Shown: positions 16,528 to 24,852 of the stretch, piece after piece
Layout: each line of letters begins with the position of its first letter
Position numbering within the stretch: the stretch's first letter is position 1
Source of the DNA: Pseudomonas sp. MWU13-2100
Lineage (GTDB): Bacteria; Pseudomonadota; Gammaproteobacteria; Pseudomonadales; Pseudomonadaceae
Assembly: GCF_023242365.1 (NCBI RefSeq)
Contig: NZ_JALLIX010000005.1
Span: forward strand, 1-64,000
Length of the DNA stretch: 64,000 nt
Direction of reading: 5' to 3'
The notes under the pieces: model-generated
The model's database searches: none
What the model saw: only the letters and a program-made list of their open reading frames with translations
What the model was told of the DNA's origin: nothing
Made by a program: the position numbers and the translations under genes

Positions 16528-17958
16528 ATGCCTATCGCCAAACCTGCTGCCCACCTCCTGCTGTCGTTGTTGTTCGCGACGTTGCTGGGCGGCTGCACGC
16601 TGGGTCCGGATTACCAGTTGCCGGCGGTGGCGGTGGCCAGCCAGTGGTATGCGCCGTTACCCCATGGGGCTTCAGTGGTGGGGCTGAACGATTGGTGGCG
16701 GCAATTCAACGACCCGGCGTTGGCGACCCTGCTGCACCTGGCCGAGGCGGACAGCCCATCTCTTGACCAGGCCCTGGCACGCATCGCCGAGGCTCGCGCC
16801 ACCCTGGACGGTAGCAGCGCCGCCGCTCAGCCGCAGCTCAACGGCGGGCTGACCAAGGCCCGCGCCGGCCTGCGCCAGCGCGGGGTGAAGCAGCGCGGCA
16901 GCACCTCTGGCGCGACCCTCGACGCAGCCTGGGAGCTGGACCTGTTCGGCAAGCTGCGGCGCAACAGCGAAGCCTCGCGCAACCTGCTCGAGGCCCGTGT
17001 CGATGACTGGCACGACGCCCGGGTGTCGCTGGCCGCCGAGGTCGGTGATGACTTCGTGCAATACCGCGGTTGCCAGATGCTGGTGAACGCTTACCGTGAC
17101 CAGGCGCAATCCCAGGGCCAGACCGCGCGCCTGACCCGGCTGTCGTTCCAGGCCGGTTTTACCTCCGCCGCCGATGCCGCGCTGACCGATGCCAGCGCCG
17201 CCGCCAGCAGCGCGACCCTGACCAATCAGCAAAGCGAGTGCGATGTGTTGCTCAAGAGTCTGGTGGCCCTGACCGGCAGCGGCGAGGAACAAGTGCGCGA
17301 AGTGCTCGCTCATACACCGGCGAAGTTGCCCGAACCGGCATTGCTGGACGTACGGGAAATTCCCGCCAACCTGTTGCGCCAGCGCCCGGACCTGGCCTCC
17401 AGCGAGCGCCAGCTGGCTGCGGCGAATGCGCAGATCGGCGCGGCCCAGGCCGATCGACTGCCGAGCCTGAGTCTGGTCGGCTCGTTTGCCGTGGGCAACA
17501 CCAGCGGCGCCTACAGCCGGAACTGGAGCCTCGGCCCGCAACTCAGCGTGCCGCTGTTCGATGGCGGCAAGCGCCGGGCCGCGGTGGACTCGGCCCGGGC
17601 CGGGTATGACGTGGCCCTGGCGACCTATCGGCAGACCCTGCGCACGGCGGTGATGGAAGTCGAGCAGTCGCTGGTACGGCTGGATGCCGCGCGGCACTCG
17701 GAAGTCGATGCGCAGCGCGCCACCGACGGTTACCAGGAATATTTCCAGGCCATCGATCGCAACTGGCACGCCGGCAACGCCAGCCTGCTGGATCGCGAGC
17801 TGGCTCGCCGTTCGGCGCTGTCGGCGCAGATCGAGCTGATCACCTTGCAGCAGAATCAGGTGCGCTACTGGATCGCGCTATACAAGGCCCTGGGCGGTGG
17901 CTGGCAGGACGAGCCCGCGGGACTTGCCGGCGACGCGCCGACGCGAGGCGGGGCATGA
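16528..17958 (+). CDS. NodT-type RND efflux outer-membrane lipoprotein
   Basis: 476-residue outer-membrane factor of the TolC/NodT family. The N-terminus is a lipoprotein signal (LLLSLLFATLLGGC, cysteine near residue 20) followed by TLGPDYQLP, typical of the OprM/NodT group. Two repeated OEP halves follow, with long heptad-like alpha-helical stretches. The open frame begins further upstream at 16402, but the ATG at 16528 is chosen because it directly precedes the signal peptide. First gene of a three-gene operon whose genes overlap by ATGA. By position it resembles PseA of the syringomycin/syringopeptin island. It could also serve the MacAB pump, which has no outer-membrane gene of its own here. 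Confidence 0.93.
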   Translation: MPIAKPAAHLLLSLLFATLLGGCTLGPDYQLPAVAVASQWYAPLPHGASVVGLNDWWRQFNDPALATLLHLAEADSPSLDQALARIAEARATLDGSSAAAQPQLNGGLTKARAGLRQRGVKQRGSTSGATLDAAWELDLFGKLRRNSEASRNLLEARVDDWHDARVSLAAEVGDDFVQYRGCQMLVNAYRDQAQSQGQTARLTRLSFQAGFTSAADAALTDASAAASSATLTNQQSECDVLLKSLVALTGSGEEQVREVLAHTPAKLPEPALLDVREIPANLLRQRPDLASSERQLAAANAQIGAAQADRLPSLSLVGSFAVGNTSGAYSRNWSLGPQLSVPLFDGGKRRAAVDSARAGYDVALATYRQTLRTAVMEVEQSLVRLDAARHSEVDAQRATDGYQEYFQAIDRNWHAGNASLLDRELARRSALSAQIELITLQQNQVRYWIALYKALGGGWQDEPAGLAGDAPTRGGA

Positions 17959-19058
17959 AGCCGAGCCCGGGTTATGGGTTGCTGGCGCTTGCCGCGCTGG
18001 CTCTCTCGGGTTGGCTGCTGTTCGGCCGCGCTGCGAAGATACCGGCTGCCGTGGTCATGCCGGCCACCAGCCTGAGTGTCGAGACGGTTCAGCCGCGCCG
18101 CGAGGACTGGCCGCAGGAACGGGTGGCCAGCGGTGCGCTCGCGCCCTGGCAGGAAGCCGTGATCAGTGCTGAAACCGGCAGCCTGCGCATCGCCAGTCTG
18201 AACGCCGATATCGGTGACCGGGTGAAGCAGGGCCAGGTGCTCGCGACCCTGGCCGATGACAGTGTATTGGCTGAGGAAAACAAGCAGAAAGCCGCGGTCG
18301 CCCAGGCCCTTGCGCAGTTGCAGGAGGCCCGTTCCAATGCGCGGCGGGCGGCACTGGTCGGGCAGAGCGGGGCCTTGTCGGAGCAGCAATTGGAAGAGTA
18401 TCGGGTCAAGGTGCAGACCGCCGAGGCCAATCTGGCGGCGGCGAACGCCGACCTGCGCACCACCCGCATCAAGCTGACGCAGACCCGCATCGTCGCGGTG
18501 GACGACGGGATCATTTCCGCCCGCAAGGCCTTGCTCGGGGATGTGGTGGCGGCTGGCGCCGAACTGTTCCGGATGATCCGCGATGGCCGCATTGAATGGC
18601 AGGCCGAACTGGACGCCCAGCAACTGTCGGGAGTGCAGGCCGGCCAGCCCGTCCGCGTGACGTTGCCGGGTGGCACGCAGGTCGAAGGGCGAGTGCGACT
18701 GGTCTCGCCGGTACTCGACAGCAAGACCAGCCGGGCGCTGGTCTATGTGTCCTTGCCGGTGAGCTCCATGGCGCGGGCCGGCATGTACGCCAGCGGTCGT
18801 ATCGAGCTGCCAGGCCGCGCGGCGCTGACGGTTCCGGATACCGCCGTGGTCCTGCGCGACGGGCGTTCCTATGTGTTTGTGCTGGGTCAGGACATGCATG
18901 TCAGCCAACAGGGCGTGGAGGTCGGGCGCCGTCGCGGGCAGGCGCTGGAGATCGTCGGCGGCCTGGCGGAACAGGCACGGATCGTCCGCAGTGGCGGCGC
19001 GTTCCTCAGTGATGGGGCCAGTGTGACCCTGGTCGGCTCCGAGGCGCAGGCCCGATGA
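17955..19058 (+). CDS. RND efflux periplasmic adaptor (HlyD/AcrA family)
   Basis: 367-residue membrane-fusion protein. The N-terminus has one hydrophobic segment (YGLLALAALALSGWLLFG) and no lipobox. Lipoyl-like halves surround a short hairpin: LNADIGDRVKQGQVLATL, then TRIVAVDDGIISARKALLGDVV. The start ATG overlaps the stop of the upstream outer-membrane gene (ATGA) and its own stop overlaps the next start, so the three genes are translationally coupled. Links the RND pump to the outer-membrane factor. Confidence 0.93.
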   Translation: MKPSPGYGLLALAALALSGWLLFGRAAKIPAAVVMPATSLSVETVQPRREDWPQERVASGALAPWQEAVISAETGSLRIASLNADIGDRVKQGQVLATLADDSVLAEENKQKAAVAQALAQLQEARSNARRAALVGQSGALSEQQLEEYRVKVQTAEANLAAANADLRTTRIKLTQTRIVAVDDGIISARKALLGDVVAAGAELFRMIRDGRIEWQAELDAQQLSGVQAGQPVRVTLPGGTQVEGRVRLVSPVLDSKTSRALVYVSLPVSSMARAGMYASGRIELPGRAALTVPDTAVVLRDGRSYVFVLGQDMHVSQQGVEVGRRRGQALEIVGGLAEQARIVRSGGAFLSDGASVTLVGSEAQAR

Positions 19059-22000
19059 ATATTTCCGCGTTGTCCATTCGTTATCCGGTCCCGGCGGTCA
19101 TGCTGTTCGTGCTGCTGACCCTGTTCGGCATGTTTGGCCTGGAGCGCCTCGGCATCCAGGACTTTCCGGACACCGACCTGCCCACCGTGGTCATCAGTGC
19201 CTCCCTGGAGGGGGCGGCGCCCGAGCAACTGGAAACCGAGGTGGCGCGCAAGATCGAGGACAAACTGACCTCGTTACGCCTGTTGCAACATGTCACCACG
19301 CTGATTGCCGACGGCAGCGTGAGCATCAGCGTGACCTTTGCCATCGACAAGGACGGCAACGAGGCCCTCAACGAAGTGCGCAATGCGGTGGACAGCGCCA
19401 CGCCGGAGTTGCCGGCGAATCTCAATACACCGTCGGTATCGCGTCTGACCACCAATACCTCGGCACTGCTGACCTATGTCATCGATGCACCGCGGATGGA
19501 TGAAGAGGCCTTGTCGTGGTTTGTCGACAATGACCTGAACAAGCAACTGCTGGCGGTGCGCGGGGTGGCCAAGATCGTCCGGGTCGGTGGCGTGGACCGC
19601 GAAGTCCAGGTCGACCTCGACCCGGCGATGATGGCCGGCCTGGGCCTGAGTGTGAACGACGTGGCCAGCCGCTTGCGGGCCATGCAGAAAGACAACTCCG
19701 GCGGCCAGGGTGACCTCGGCAGCGGCCAGCAGGCCCTGCGCATCCTCGGCGCCATCGACGATCCGGCGGCGCTCGGGGCCATCCGCATTCCCATCAGTGA
19801 CGGACGCATGCTCGCCTTGCAGCAGTTGGCCACGGTACGCGATAGCCATGCCGAGCGCAGCACCCGGGCTTATCGCGACGGCAAGCCGCTGATCGGCTTC
19901 CAGGTGATCCGCTCCCTGGGTTTTTCCGATGTCGGGGTGAGCGCTGATGTTCGCCAGGCAATGAGCCGGTTTGCCGAGCAACACCGGGGTATCCACGTCG
20001 AAGAGGCGAGTAACACCGTTGAACCGGTGCTGGATAATTATCGCGGCTCCATGGCGTTGCTGTACGAGGGCATGTTGCTTGCCGTTCTGGTGGTCTGGTG
20101 GTTCCTGCGGGACTGGCGGGCCACCCTCGTCGTCGCCACGGCACTGCCACTGTCGATCATCCCGACTTTCGGCGTGATGTATTTTGCCGGCTTCACCCTC
20201 AACACCATCTCGCTGTTGGCCCTGGCCCTGGTGATCGGTATCCTGGTGGACGATGCCATCGTCGAAGTCGAGAACATCGCGCGGCACCTGCGCATGGGCA
20301 AAAGTCCGCGTCAGGCGGCGATCGAAGCTTCCGACGAAATCGGCCTGGCGGTGCTGGCGACCACCGTGACCCTGGTGGCGGTGTTCCTGCCCACGGCTTT
20401 CATGGGCGGGATATCCGGCAAGCTATTCCGGCAGTTCGGCGTGACCGCCAGCGCGGCGCTGATCTTGTCCCTGTTGGTGGCGCGCCTGCTGACGCCGATG
20501 ATGGCGGCGTATGTGCTCAAGGCCCGGCCGCATATCGAGCACGACAGCCGCTTGATGACCCGTTATCTGGGCTGGATCCACACCAGCCTGACCCGGCGCA
20601 AGAGCACCATGGCCCTGGTCGGCGTGCTATTGCTCGGCTCCCTGGCGCTGATTCCGCTGCTGCCCACCAGTTTTCTGCCGGCCCAGGACAACGCCCGCAG
20701 CACCATCAGCCTGGAATTGCCGCCGGGCAGCAGCCTGGCGCAGACGGCGGCGATCACCCTGCAGGCCGACGCCCGCCTGCGCGCCATCCCCGAAGTCGCC
20801 CATGTTTTCGCCGCGGTGGGCAGTGGCGATATCGCCGGCGGCGGTAATCGCAAGGCAGTCCTGACCATCGACCTGCTGCCACGCAACCAGCGCGAACTCA
20901 AACAGTCGGCGATCGAGGCGAAGATGCGCGAAGCCCTGCGCGGCTTGCCCGGGGTACGGGTCAACGTTGGCGGTGACAGCAGTGGCGAACGCCTGCAAAT
21001 CGTCCTCGCCAGCGATAATGGCGATTTGCTCGAACGTACCGCCTCGGCCCTCGAGCCGCAGTTGCGCCAACTCAAGGGTATCGGCAACGTGACCTCGAGC
21101 ACGGCGGTGCAGCGCCCGGAAATCCAGATGCGCCCGGATTTTGTCCGCGCCGCCGAACAAGGTATCAGTAGCCAGGACATTGCCGACACCTTGCGCATGG
21201 CCACCTACGGCGATTTTTCATCGTCGCTGGGCAAGATCAATCTATCCCAGCGCCAGGTGGATGTCCGGGTGCGCATGCAACCGCAGGTGCGCAGCGACCT
21301 GGAGGCCATCGCCCAGTTGCGGGTCAAGGGCCGTGACGGTCAGGTCGCACTGGCGTCCCTGGGGCAGATCAGCATGGGGAGCGGACCGGCGCAGATCGAT
21401 CGGCTCGACCGCCTGCGCAATATCACCCTGTCGATCGAGCTCAATGGACGCAATCTGGGCGAGGTGATGGAGCAGGCCAGGCAGCTGCCGGTGATGCAGC
21501 ACCTTCCGGCGCAAGTGAAACTGGTGGAGCAGGGCGAACTGCAACTGATGAGCGAGTTGTTCGGCAATTTCAGCCTGGCCATGGCGGTCGGGGTGTTCTG
21601 TATCTACTCGGTGCTGGTCCTGCTGTTCCATGACTTCATGCAGCCGCTGACCATCCTCTCGGCGTTGCCCCTGTCGTTGGGCGGGGCCTTGTTGGCCCTG
21701 TTGATCGGCGGGATGAGCTTTTCCATGGCCTCGGTCATCGGTTTGCTGATGCTGATGGGGATTGTGACCAAGAACTCGATTCTGTTGGTGGAGTACGCGA
21801 TCATGGCCCGTCGTGACCAGGGCATGAAGCGCTATGCGGCGTTGATCGATGCCTGCCACAAACGCGCGCAGCCGATCCTGATGACCACCATTGCGATGGG
21901 GGCGGGCATGCTGCCGACGGCGCTGGGATGGGGTGGGGAGTCGAGCTTCCGTCAACCGATGGCAGTGGTGGTGATCGGTGGCTTGCTGGCCTCGACGGTG

Positions 22001-22087
22001 CTGAGTCTGTTGGTGGTGCCGGTGATCTTCACTTATGTCGACGATGGGCTTGAAGCATTCAAGAGACTCTTTCGTACACCTCGATAG
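19055..22087 (+). CDS. RND family efflux pump, inner-membrane subunit
   Basis: 1010-residue proton-driven RND transporter. The usual plan is visible: first membrane segment at residues ~9-30, a large periplasmic loop (LGIQDFPDTDLPTV), membrane segments 2-6 around residues 330-500 with GILVDDAIVEVENI containing the paired aspartates of the proton relay, a second periplasmic loop, and segments 8-12 ending near residue 995. Closest in style to the AcrB/MdtB-like pumps that sit in the syringomycin-syringopeptin island as PseC. Export of the lipopeptide is inferred from its place between the NRPS and the quorum-sensing genes. The stop codon lies inside the terminator stem. Confidence 0.95.
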   Translation: MNISALSIRYPVPAVMLFVLLTLFGMFGLERLGIQDFPDTDLPTVVISASLEGAAPEQLETEVARKIEDKLTSLRLLQHVTTLIADGSVSISVTFAIDKDGNEALNEVRNAVDSATPELPANLNTPSVSRLTTNTSALLTYVIDAPRMDEEALSWFVDNDLNKQLLAVRGVAKIVRVGGVDREVQVDLDPAMMAGLGLSVNDVASRLRAMQKDNSGGQGDLGSGQQALRILGAIDDPAALGAIRIPISDGRMLALQQLATVRDSHAERSTRAYRDGKPLIGFQVIRSLGFSDVGVSADVRQAMSRFAEQHRGIHVEEASNTVEPVLDNYRGSMALLYEGMLLAVLVVWWFLRDWRATLVVATALPLSIIPTFGVMYFAGFTLNTISLLALALVIGILVDDAIVEVENIARHLRMGKSPRQAAIEASDEIGLAVLATTVTLVAVFLPTAFMGGISGKLFRQFGVTASAALILSLLVARLLTPMMAAYVLKARPHIEHDSRLMTRYLGWIHTSLTRRKSTMALVGVLLLGSLALIPLLPTSFLPAQDNARSTISLELPPGSSLAQTAAITLQADARLRAIPEVAHVFAAVGSGDIAGGGNRKAVLTIDLLPRNQRELKQSAIEAKMREALRGLPGVRVNVGGDSSGERLQIVLASDNGDLLERTASALEPQLRQLKGIGNVTSSTAVQRPEIQMRPDFVRAAEQGISSQDIADTLRMATYGDFSSSLGKINLSQRQVDVRVRMQPQVRSDLEAIAQLRVKGRDGQVALASLGQISMGSGPAQIDRLDRLRNITLSIELNGRNLGEVMEQARQLPVMQHLPAQVKLVEQGELQLMSELFGNFSLAMAVGVFCIYSVLVLLFHDFMQPLTILSALPLSLGGALLALLIGGMSFSMASVIGLLMLMGIVTKNSILLVEYAIMARRDQGMKRYAALIDACHKRAQPILMTTIAMGAGMLPTALGWGGESSFRQPMAVVVIGGLLASTVLSLLVVPVIFTYVDDGLEAFKRLFRTPR

Positions 22088-22116
22088 ACGCAACAGGTCG
22101 CTATCGAGGTGTTTTC
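22077..22116 (+). terminator. Intrinsic terminator overlapping the end of the RND gene
   Basis: An 11-bp perfect stem (CACCTCGATAG at 22077-22087 and CTATCGAGGTG at 22101-22111) with a 13-base loop is followed by TTTTC. The TAG stop of the RND gene forms the last bases of the left arm. It separates the operon from the convergent luxR-type gene. Confidence 0.8.
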
Positions 22117-22134
22117 ACGAATGAGTGCGCGCTG

Positions 22135-22959
22135 TCAGAGGGCGCTTTGCAGGACGGTGGTGTTCTCCAGGCCTGTCCTGGAGTCCGCCGAGTGCATCCA
22201 GCGGATCAGTGAGCGGCGACCGCCGATGCCCATTTTGATGGAGGCACGCTTGAGATAGCTTTCCACGGTATTGACCCGTAGCGCCAACTGATCGGCCAGT
22301 TCCGGTGCCGTGCGCCCGGCCAGCAGGCCGACGCAGACTTCGGTTTCCCGCGAGGACAGATTCAAGCCGGACATTTCCAGACGTTCGATGAAGCGCTGAC
22401 GCAAGGCATCCATGCCACCGTTTTCCAGCTCCTGGGTGACCGAGAAGGCTTCCAGTCGGACCGGAGCCGGCAACAGGGCTTCGATATGCTCGCCGATCAT
22501 GGGCAGCAACAGGCAGGAAAAATCCTGGAGGAACGCGCACTCCTGGGTGGAAAACCCCAGGGACGGGTTGGATCGATAGACCGACAGTGCGTAGCAGCGA
22601 TCTTTCGTGCGGCAGATCAGGTGCAGGTGGTTGGGGGACGCGTGCTGCGTGGACGCTCGCTGGCAGCAGGCCAGCTCGGTTCGCGGCGCCAGCCAGGTGT
22701 CGTCATTTGCCTGGGCGGACTGCTTGACCGAAGAGGCACTCATCAGGGTGTCGGTGCAGATCGGGCTGATGCCCACGCCGCCGATACTCGAGGTAACCGA
22801 CTGGGCGGCATTCGTGGTGTCGATCCGCAGCTCGGTGATGTGCGTGGCGTCGACGGGCAGTTGGGCAGCGATCAGGTCATGCAGCACGCGCGGAAAATTA
22901 CGGTTACCGGTGTTGGCAATCACTTTGCCGACTGACGGGAAAAGTCTTTGCAAGTTCAT
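22135..22959 (-). CDS. LuxR-family regulator without AHL-binding domain (RfiA/SyrF-like)
   Basis: 274-residue regulator. The C-terminus is a clear LuxR/GerE helix-turn-helix (LSSRETEVCVGLLAGRTAPELADQ, then VNTVESYLKRASIKMGI). The N-terminal ~190 residues lack the tryptophan/tyrosine/aspartate pattern of an autoinducer pocket. The ATG at 22959 is chosen over an upstream one because a GGAGAG Shine-Dalgarno lies just before it. It starts 71 bases after the luxI stop on the same strand, so co-transcription is likely. This matches P. corrugata, where rfiA follows pcoI and activates the lipopeptide genes; the functional link is inference from order and family. Confidence 0.88.
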   Translation of the reverse strand: MNLQRLFPSVGKVIANTGNRNFPRVLHDLIAAQLPVDATHITELRIDTTNAAQSVTSSIGGVGISPICTDTLMSASSVKQSAQANDDTWLAPRTELACCQRASTQHASPNHLHLICRTKDRCYALSVYRSNPSLGFSTQECAFLQDFSCLLLPMIGEHIEALLPAPVRLEAFSVTQELENGGMDALRQRFIERLEMSGLNLSSRETEVCVGLLAGRTAPELADQLALRVNTVESYLKRASIKMGIGGRRSLIRWMHSADSRTGLENTTVLQSAL

Positions 22960-23030
22960 CCGCTCTCCATTTTTTATTCTGGGCGCCACGGCAAGCGCCG
23001 CCCACGGTCCATGAGGATTGTTGGTACGTA

Positions 23031-23732
23031 TTAGTTAGCTTGGGTCATATAACGAGTCGTGCTGTTCGGTGGGGTCGCGGCGTAGTCGACGGCGGGCAAT
23101 GCAATCAACGGCAATTGATCGCCTGTCAGGCACTGCATATGGTTTATCTTGAGCATATTATCGTAGATTTTGGACGTGCACTCCAGGGTGCCGTAGATGA
23201 CTTTCTCGCCCTTGCTGCCTTGTGCAACATTGCGTCGATGGAGGGCCCAACCAGAGCGTCTTAGAACTTTTTCCATCATGGCATCTACAATGACTTCATA
23301 AGTGCTGACCTCTTGTGTGCGGGCAAACCGTAACATTGCCATGAACAGAGCAGCGGTACGAAAATCAACTTTGGTCTTGCTGAAATCGTTGCCGCAGGTG
23401 TCGGTGCTCAACAGCGCAAAGCGGGTAGCCTCCCAGCAGTCAAACGGGTTGGGCCTGGAGAGCTCATCACTGAGCATGAAGCTCAAGGCGCCACAAATCA
23501 GGGTTGGCTTATAGGACGGGCGAAGTCTGACGCAACCGGTTACCTGTGGTCCCTTGTGGGAATAAATATAGATCGCGTCATCATTGTCATATTGATCGAA
23601 TTCATAATCGCTACCAGCATAGCTTTCAATATCCCATTTTCTGCGGTCAATAAAAGCGGCTTTGCGGATACTGAGTATTTGCTCTAATGCCTGGACCGGC
23701 AGTTCGCTGTAGCTGGCGATAGCGATATGCAC
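23031..23732 (-). CDS. luxI: LuxI-type acyl-homoserine lactone synthase (GTG start)
   Basis: Makes an N-acyl-homoserine lactone from S-adenosylmethionine and an acyl carrier. Family residues are present: IRKAAFIDRRKW (Arg23, Phe27, Trp33 from the chosen start, equal to LasI numbering), EFDQYD, GCVRLRP, and EATRFAL. The frame stays open to 23852, with an ATG at 23792, but the GTG at 23732 puts every conserved residue at its usual position and leaves the promoter outside the gene. No strong Shine-Dalgarno is visible before GTG or ATG, so the start is likely but not certain. The tail beyond residue ~200 is longer than in many homologues. Closest context match is P. corrugata pcoI. Confidence 0.9.
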   Translation of the reverse strand: MHIAIASYSELPVQALEQILSIRKAAFIDRRKWDIESYAGSDYEFDQYDNDDAIYIYSHKGPQVTGCVRLRPSYKPTLICGALSFMLSDELSRPNPFDCWEATRFALLSTDTCGNDFSKTKVDFRTAALFMAMLRFARTQEVSTYEVIVDAMMEKVLRRSGWALHRRNVAQGSKGEKVIYGTLECTSKIYDNMLKINHMQCLTGDQLPLIALPAVDYAATPPNSTTRYMTQAN

Positions 23733-23774
23733 GTCGGTGAAAATGTACGAGTGCTCGGAGAAAATGTACGAGTG
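23733..23774. repeat. Two tandem 21-bp repeats in the luxI leader
   Basis: GTCGGTGAAAATGTACGAGTG (23733-23753) and its neighbour at 23754-23774 agree at 19 of 21 positions. They sit directly before the GTG start, inside the mRNA leader. If translation began at the upstream ATG they would encode a doubled HSYIF peptide. Confidence 0.75.
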
Positions 23775-23816
23775 AGGGAAATAGCCGATCATAAGTACGT
23801 CGCGGATAGGGAGAAG

Positions 23817-23870
23817 GTGCTTATTTATAGTGGTCCTGTATAAGCGCGGCAACTGTACTTAAGTGCAGGT
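23817..23870 (-). promoter_or_regulatory. Lux-box promoter of luxI
   Basis: The 20-base element at 23851-23870 reads ACCTGCACTTAAGTACAGTT on the minus strand, a near-perfect dyad with the CT-N12-AG form of Pseudomonas lux/las boxes. A -10 hexamer TATAAA is at 23829-23824, giving a start near 23817. The box centre is then about 42 bases upstream, the normal place for a LuxR-activated promoter. This predicts autoinduction of luxI and the gene after it. Confidence 0.8.
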
Positions 23871-24178
23871 GGCTGATGAGGGCAAAGTGCTGTTTAATTG
23901 TCGCCGTGAGACTTTCGCCGTCTCAGCTGTTTATCGTTGCAGTGCGGGTTGTACGATAACCGTGATGCGTGGGAGAATTATAAGGTTGTGATCGCGGTGG
24001 CGGTGGCGGTGGCGGCGCTCAGGCGTTGATCTTTGATTTGAAGAGTCTGGACGCGAATTCATCAAGTTGCAACAAAAGCAAGGGTGTTCTCGCTGTTAAT
24101 AAGGAAAACGGATTTTCCAACCTGGAAAATAAGTCGACTGGAAAATAAATCCATTTTGGAATTTTTTGGGGGCGGGTT
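23871..24178. other. AT-richer intergenic region between luxI and the LysE gene
   Basis: No gene found. It holds a GCGGTG hexamer run (23994-24017) and, from 24103 to 24155, a cluster of GGAAAA/TTTTCC motifs: an 8-bp inverted repeat ATTTTCCA/TGGAAAAT (24112-24130) and a second CTGGAAAATAA copy 17 bases on. The cluster ends about 25 bases before the LysE-family start and may be regulatory. Confidence 0.5.
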
Positions 24179-24778
24179 ATGTATTATGTTGCAATTGCAA
24201 TGCTCACGGTGTTGCTGGTGCCGGGGCCGACCAATTCGCTGTTGCTGCAGTCGGGGGTCAGTCGCGGCCTGGGCGGTTATTCGTTGAAGTTGATTCTTGC
24301 CGAATGGGTGGCCTATCTGATCCAGATTACCATCTGGGGAATATCCATCGATGCACTGACGGCCAATTACGGCTGGGTGGTGGTGGCGACGAAGATCCTG
24401 GCGGTGATTTTCCTGTTCTACATTTCGCTGAAACTGTGGTTTTCGGTGCAATTGGATACCTCAGGGAAGCCCTCTGCCATCTCGGTTTCGGCGCTGTTCC
24501 TGGCGACGCTGACCAATCCGAAAGGGCTGTTTTTTGCCTCGTTCGTCGCCCCTGCCGGAACCTTCATACACTGGGAAAGTTATCTTTCATTCATGGCAAT
24601 CTTTTCCCTGGTCATTCTTCCCGTGGGGATTGTCTGGGTGGGACTGGGGGCTGTCTTTGGACGGAATCTACCATCGATAATATCGGGTAATCGGGTCAAT
24701 AGATTTGTTTCATTGGTCATTGGCTTATTTGCCAGCATGGCGTTGTATAACCTGGCTTCGAACGTGATATTGACGTGA
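24179..24778 (+). CDS. LysE/RhtB family exporter
   Basis: 199-residue membrane protein with about six hydrophobic segments and the family signature near the start (VLLVPGPTNSLLLQSGVSRG). Members export amino acids or small metabolites, and some export homoserine lactones. The ATG follows a GGGGGCGGG stretch. It lies between the luxI and luxR genes, divergent from the first and convergent with the second. I recall a similar LysE-type gene in the P. corrugata pco region, but cannot confirm it here. Substrate unknown; AHL or Dab/homoserine export are options. Confidence 0.85.
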   Translation: MYYVAIAMLTVLLVPGPTNSLLLQSGVSRGLGGYSLKLILAEWVAYLIQITIWGISIDALTANYGWVVVATKILAVIFLFYISLKLWFSVQLDTSGKPSAISVSALFLATLTNPKGLFFASFVAPAGTFIHWESYLSFMAIFSLVILPVGIVWVGLGAVFGRNLPSIISGNRVNRFVSLVIGLFASMALYNLASNVILT

Positions 24779-24852
24779 CGGGAACAGCTGAGCCGGCCCC
24801 ACAAGTGCGAGACCTGTGCGGCGATGAGAGGCGGCGACTCAAACGTGGAAAG

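Noticed and set aside
23793..23852. N-terminal extension of LuxI to the first start in the open frame
   Set aside because: It would run over the lux box and -10 region, and shifts the conserved Arg/Phe/Trp far from family positions.
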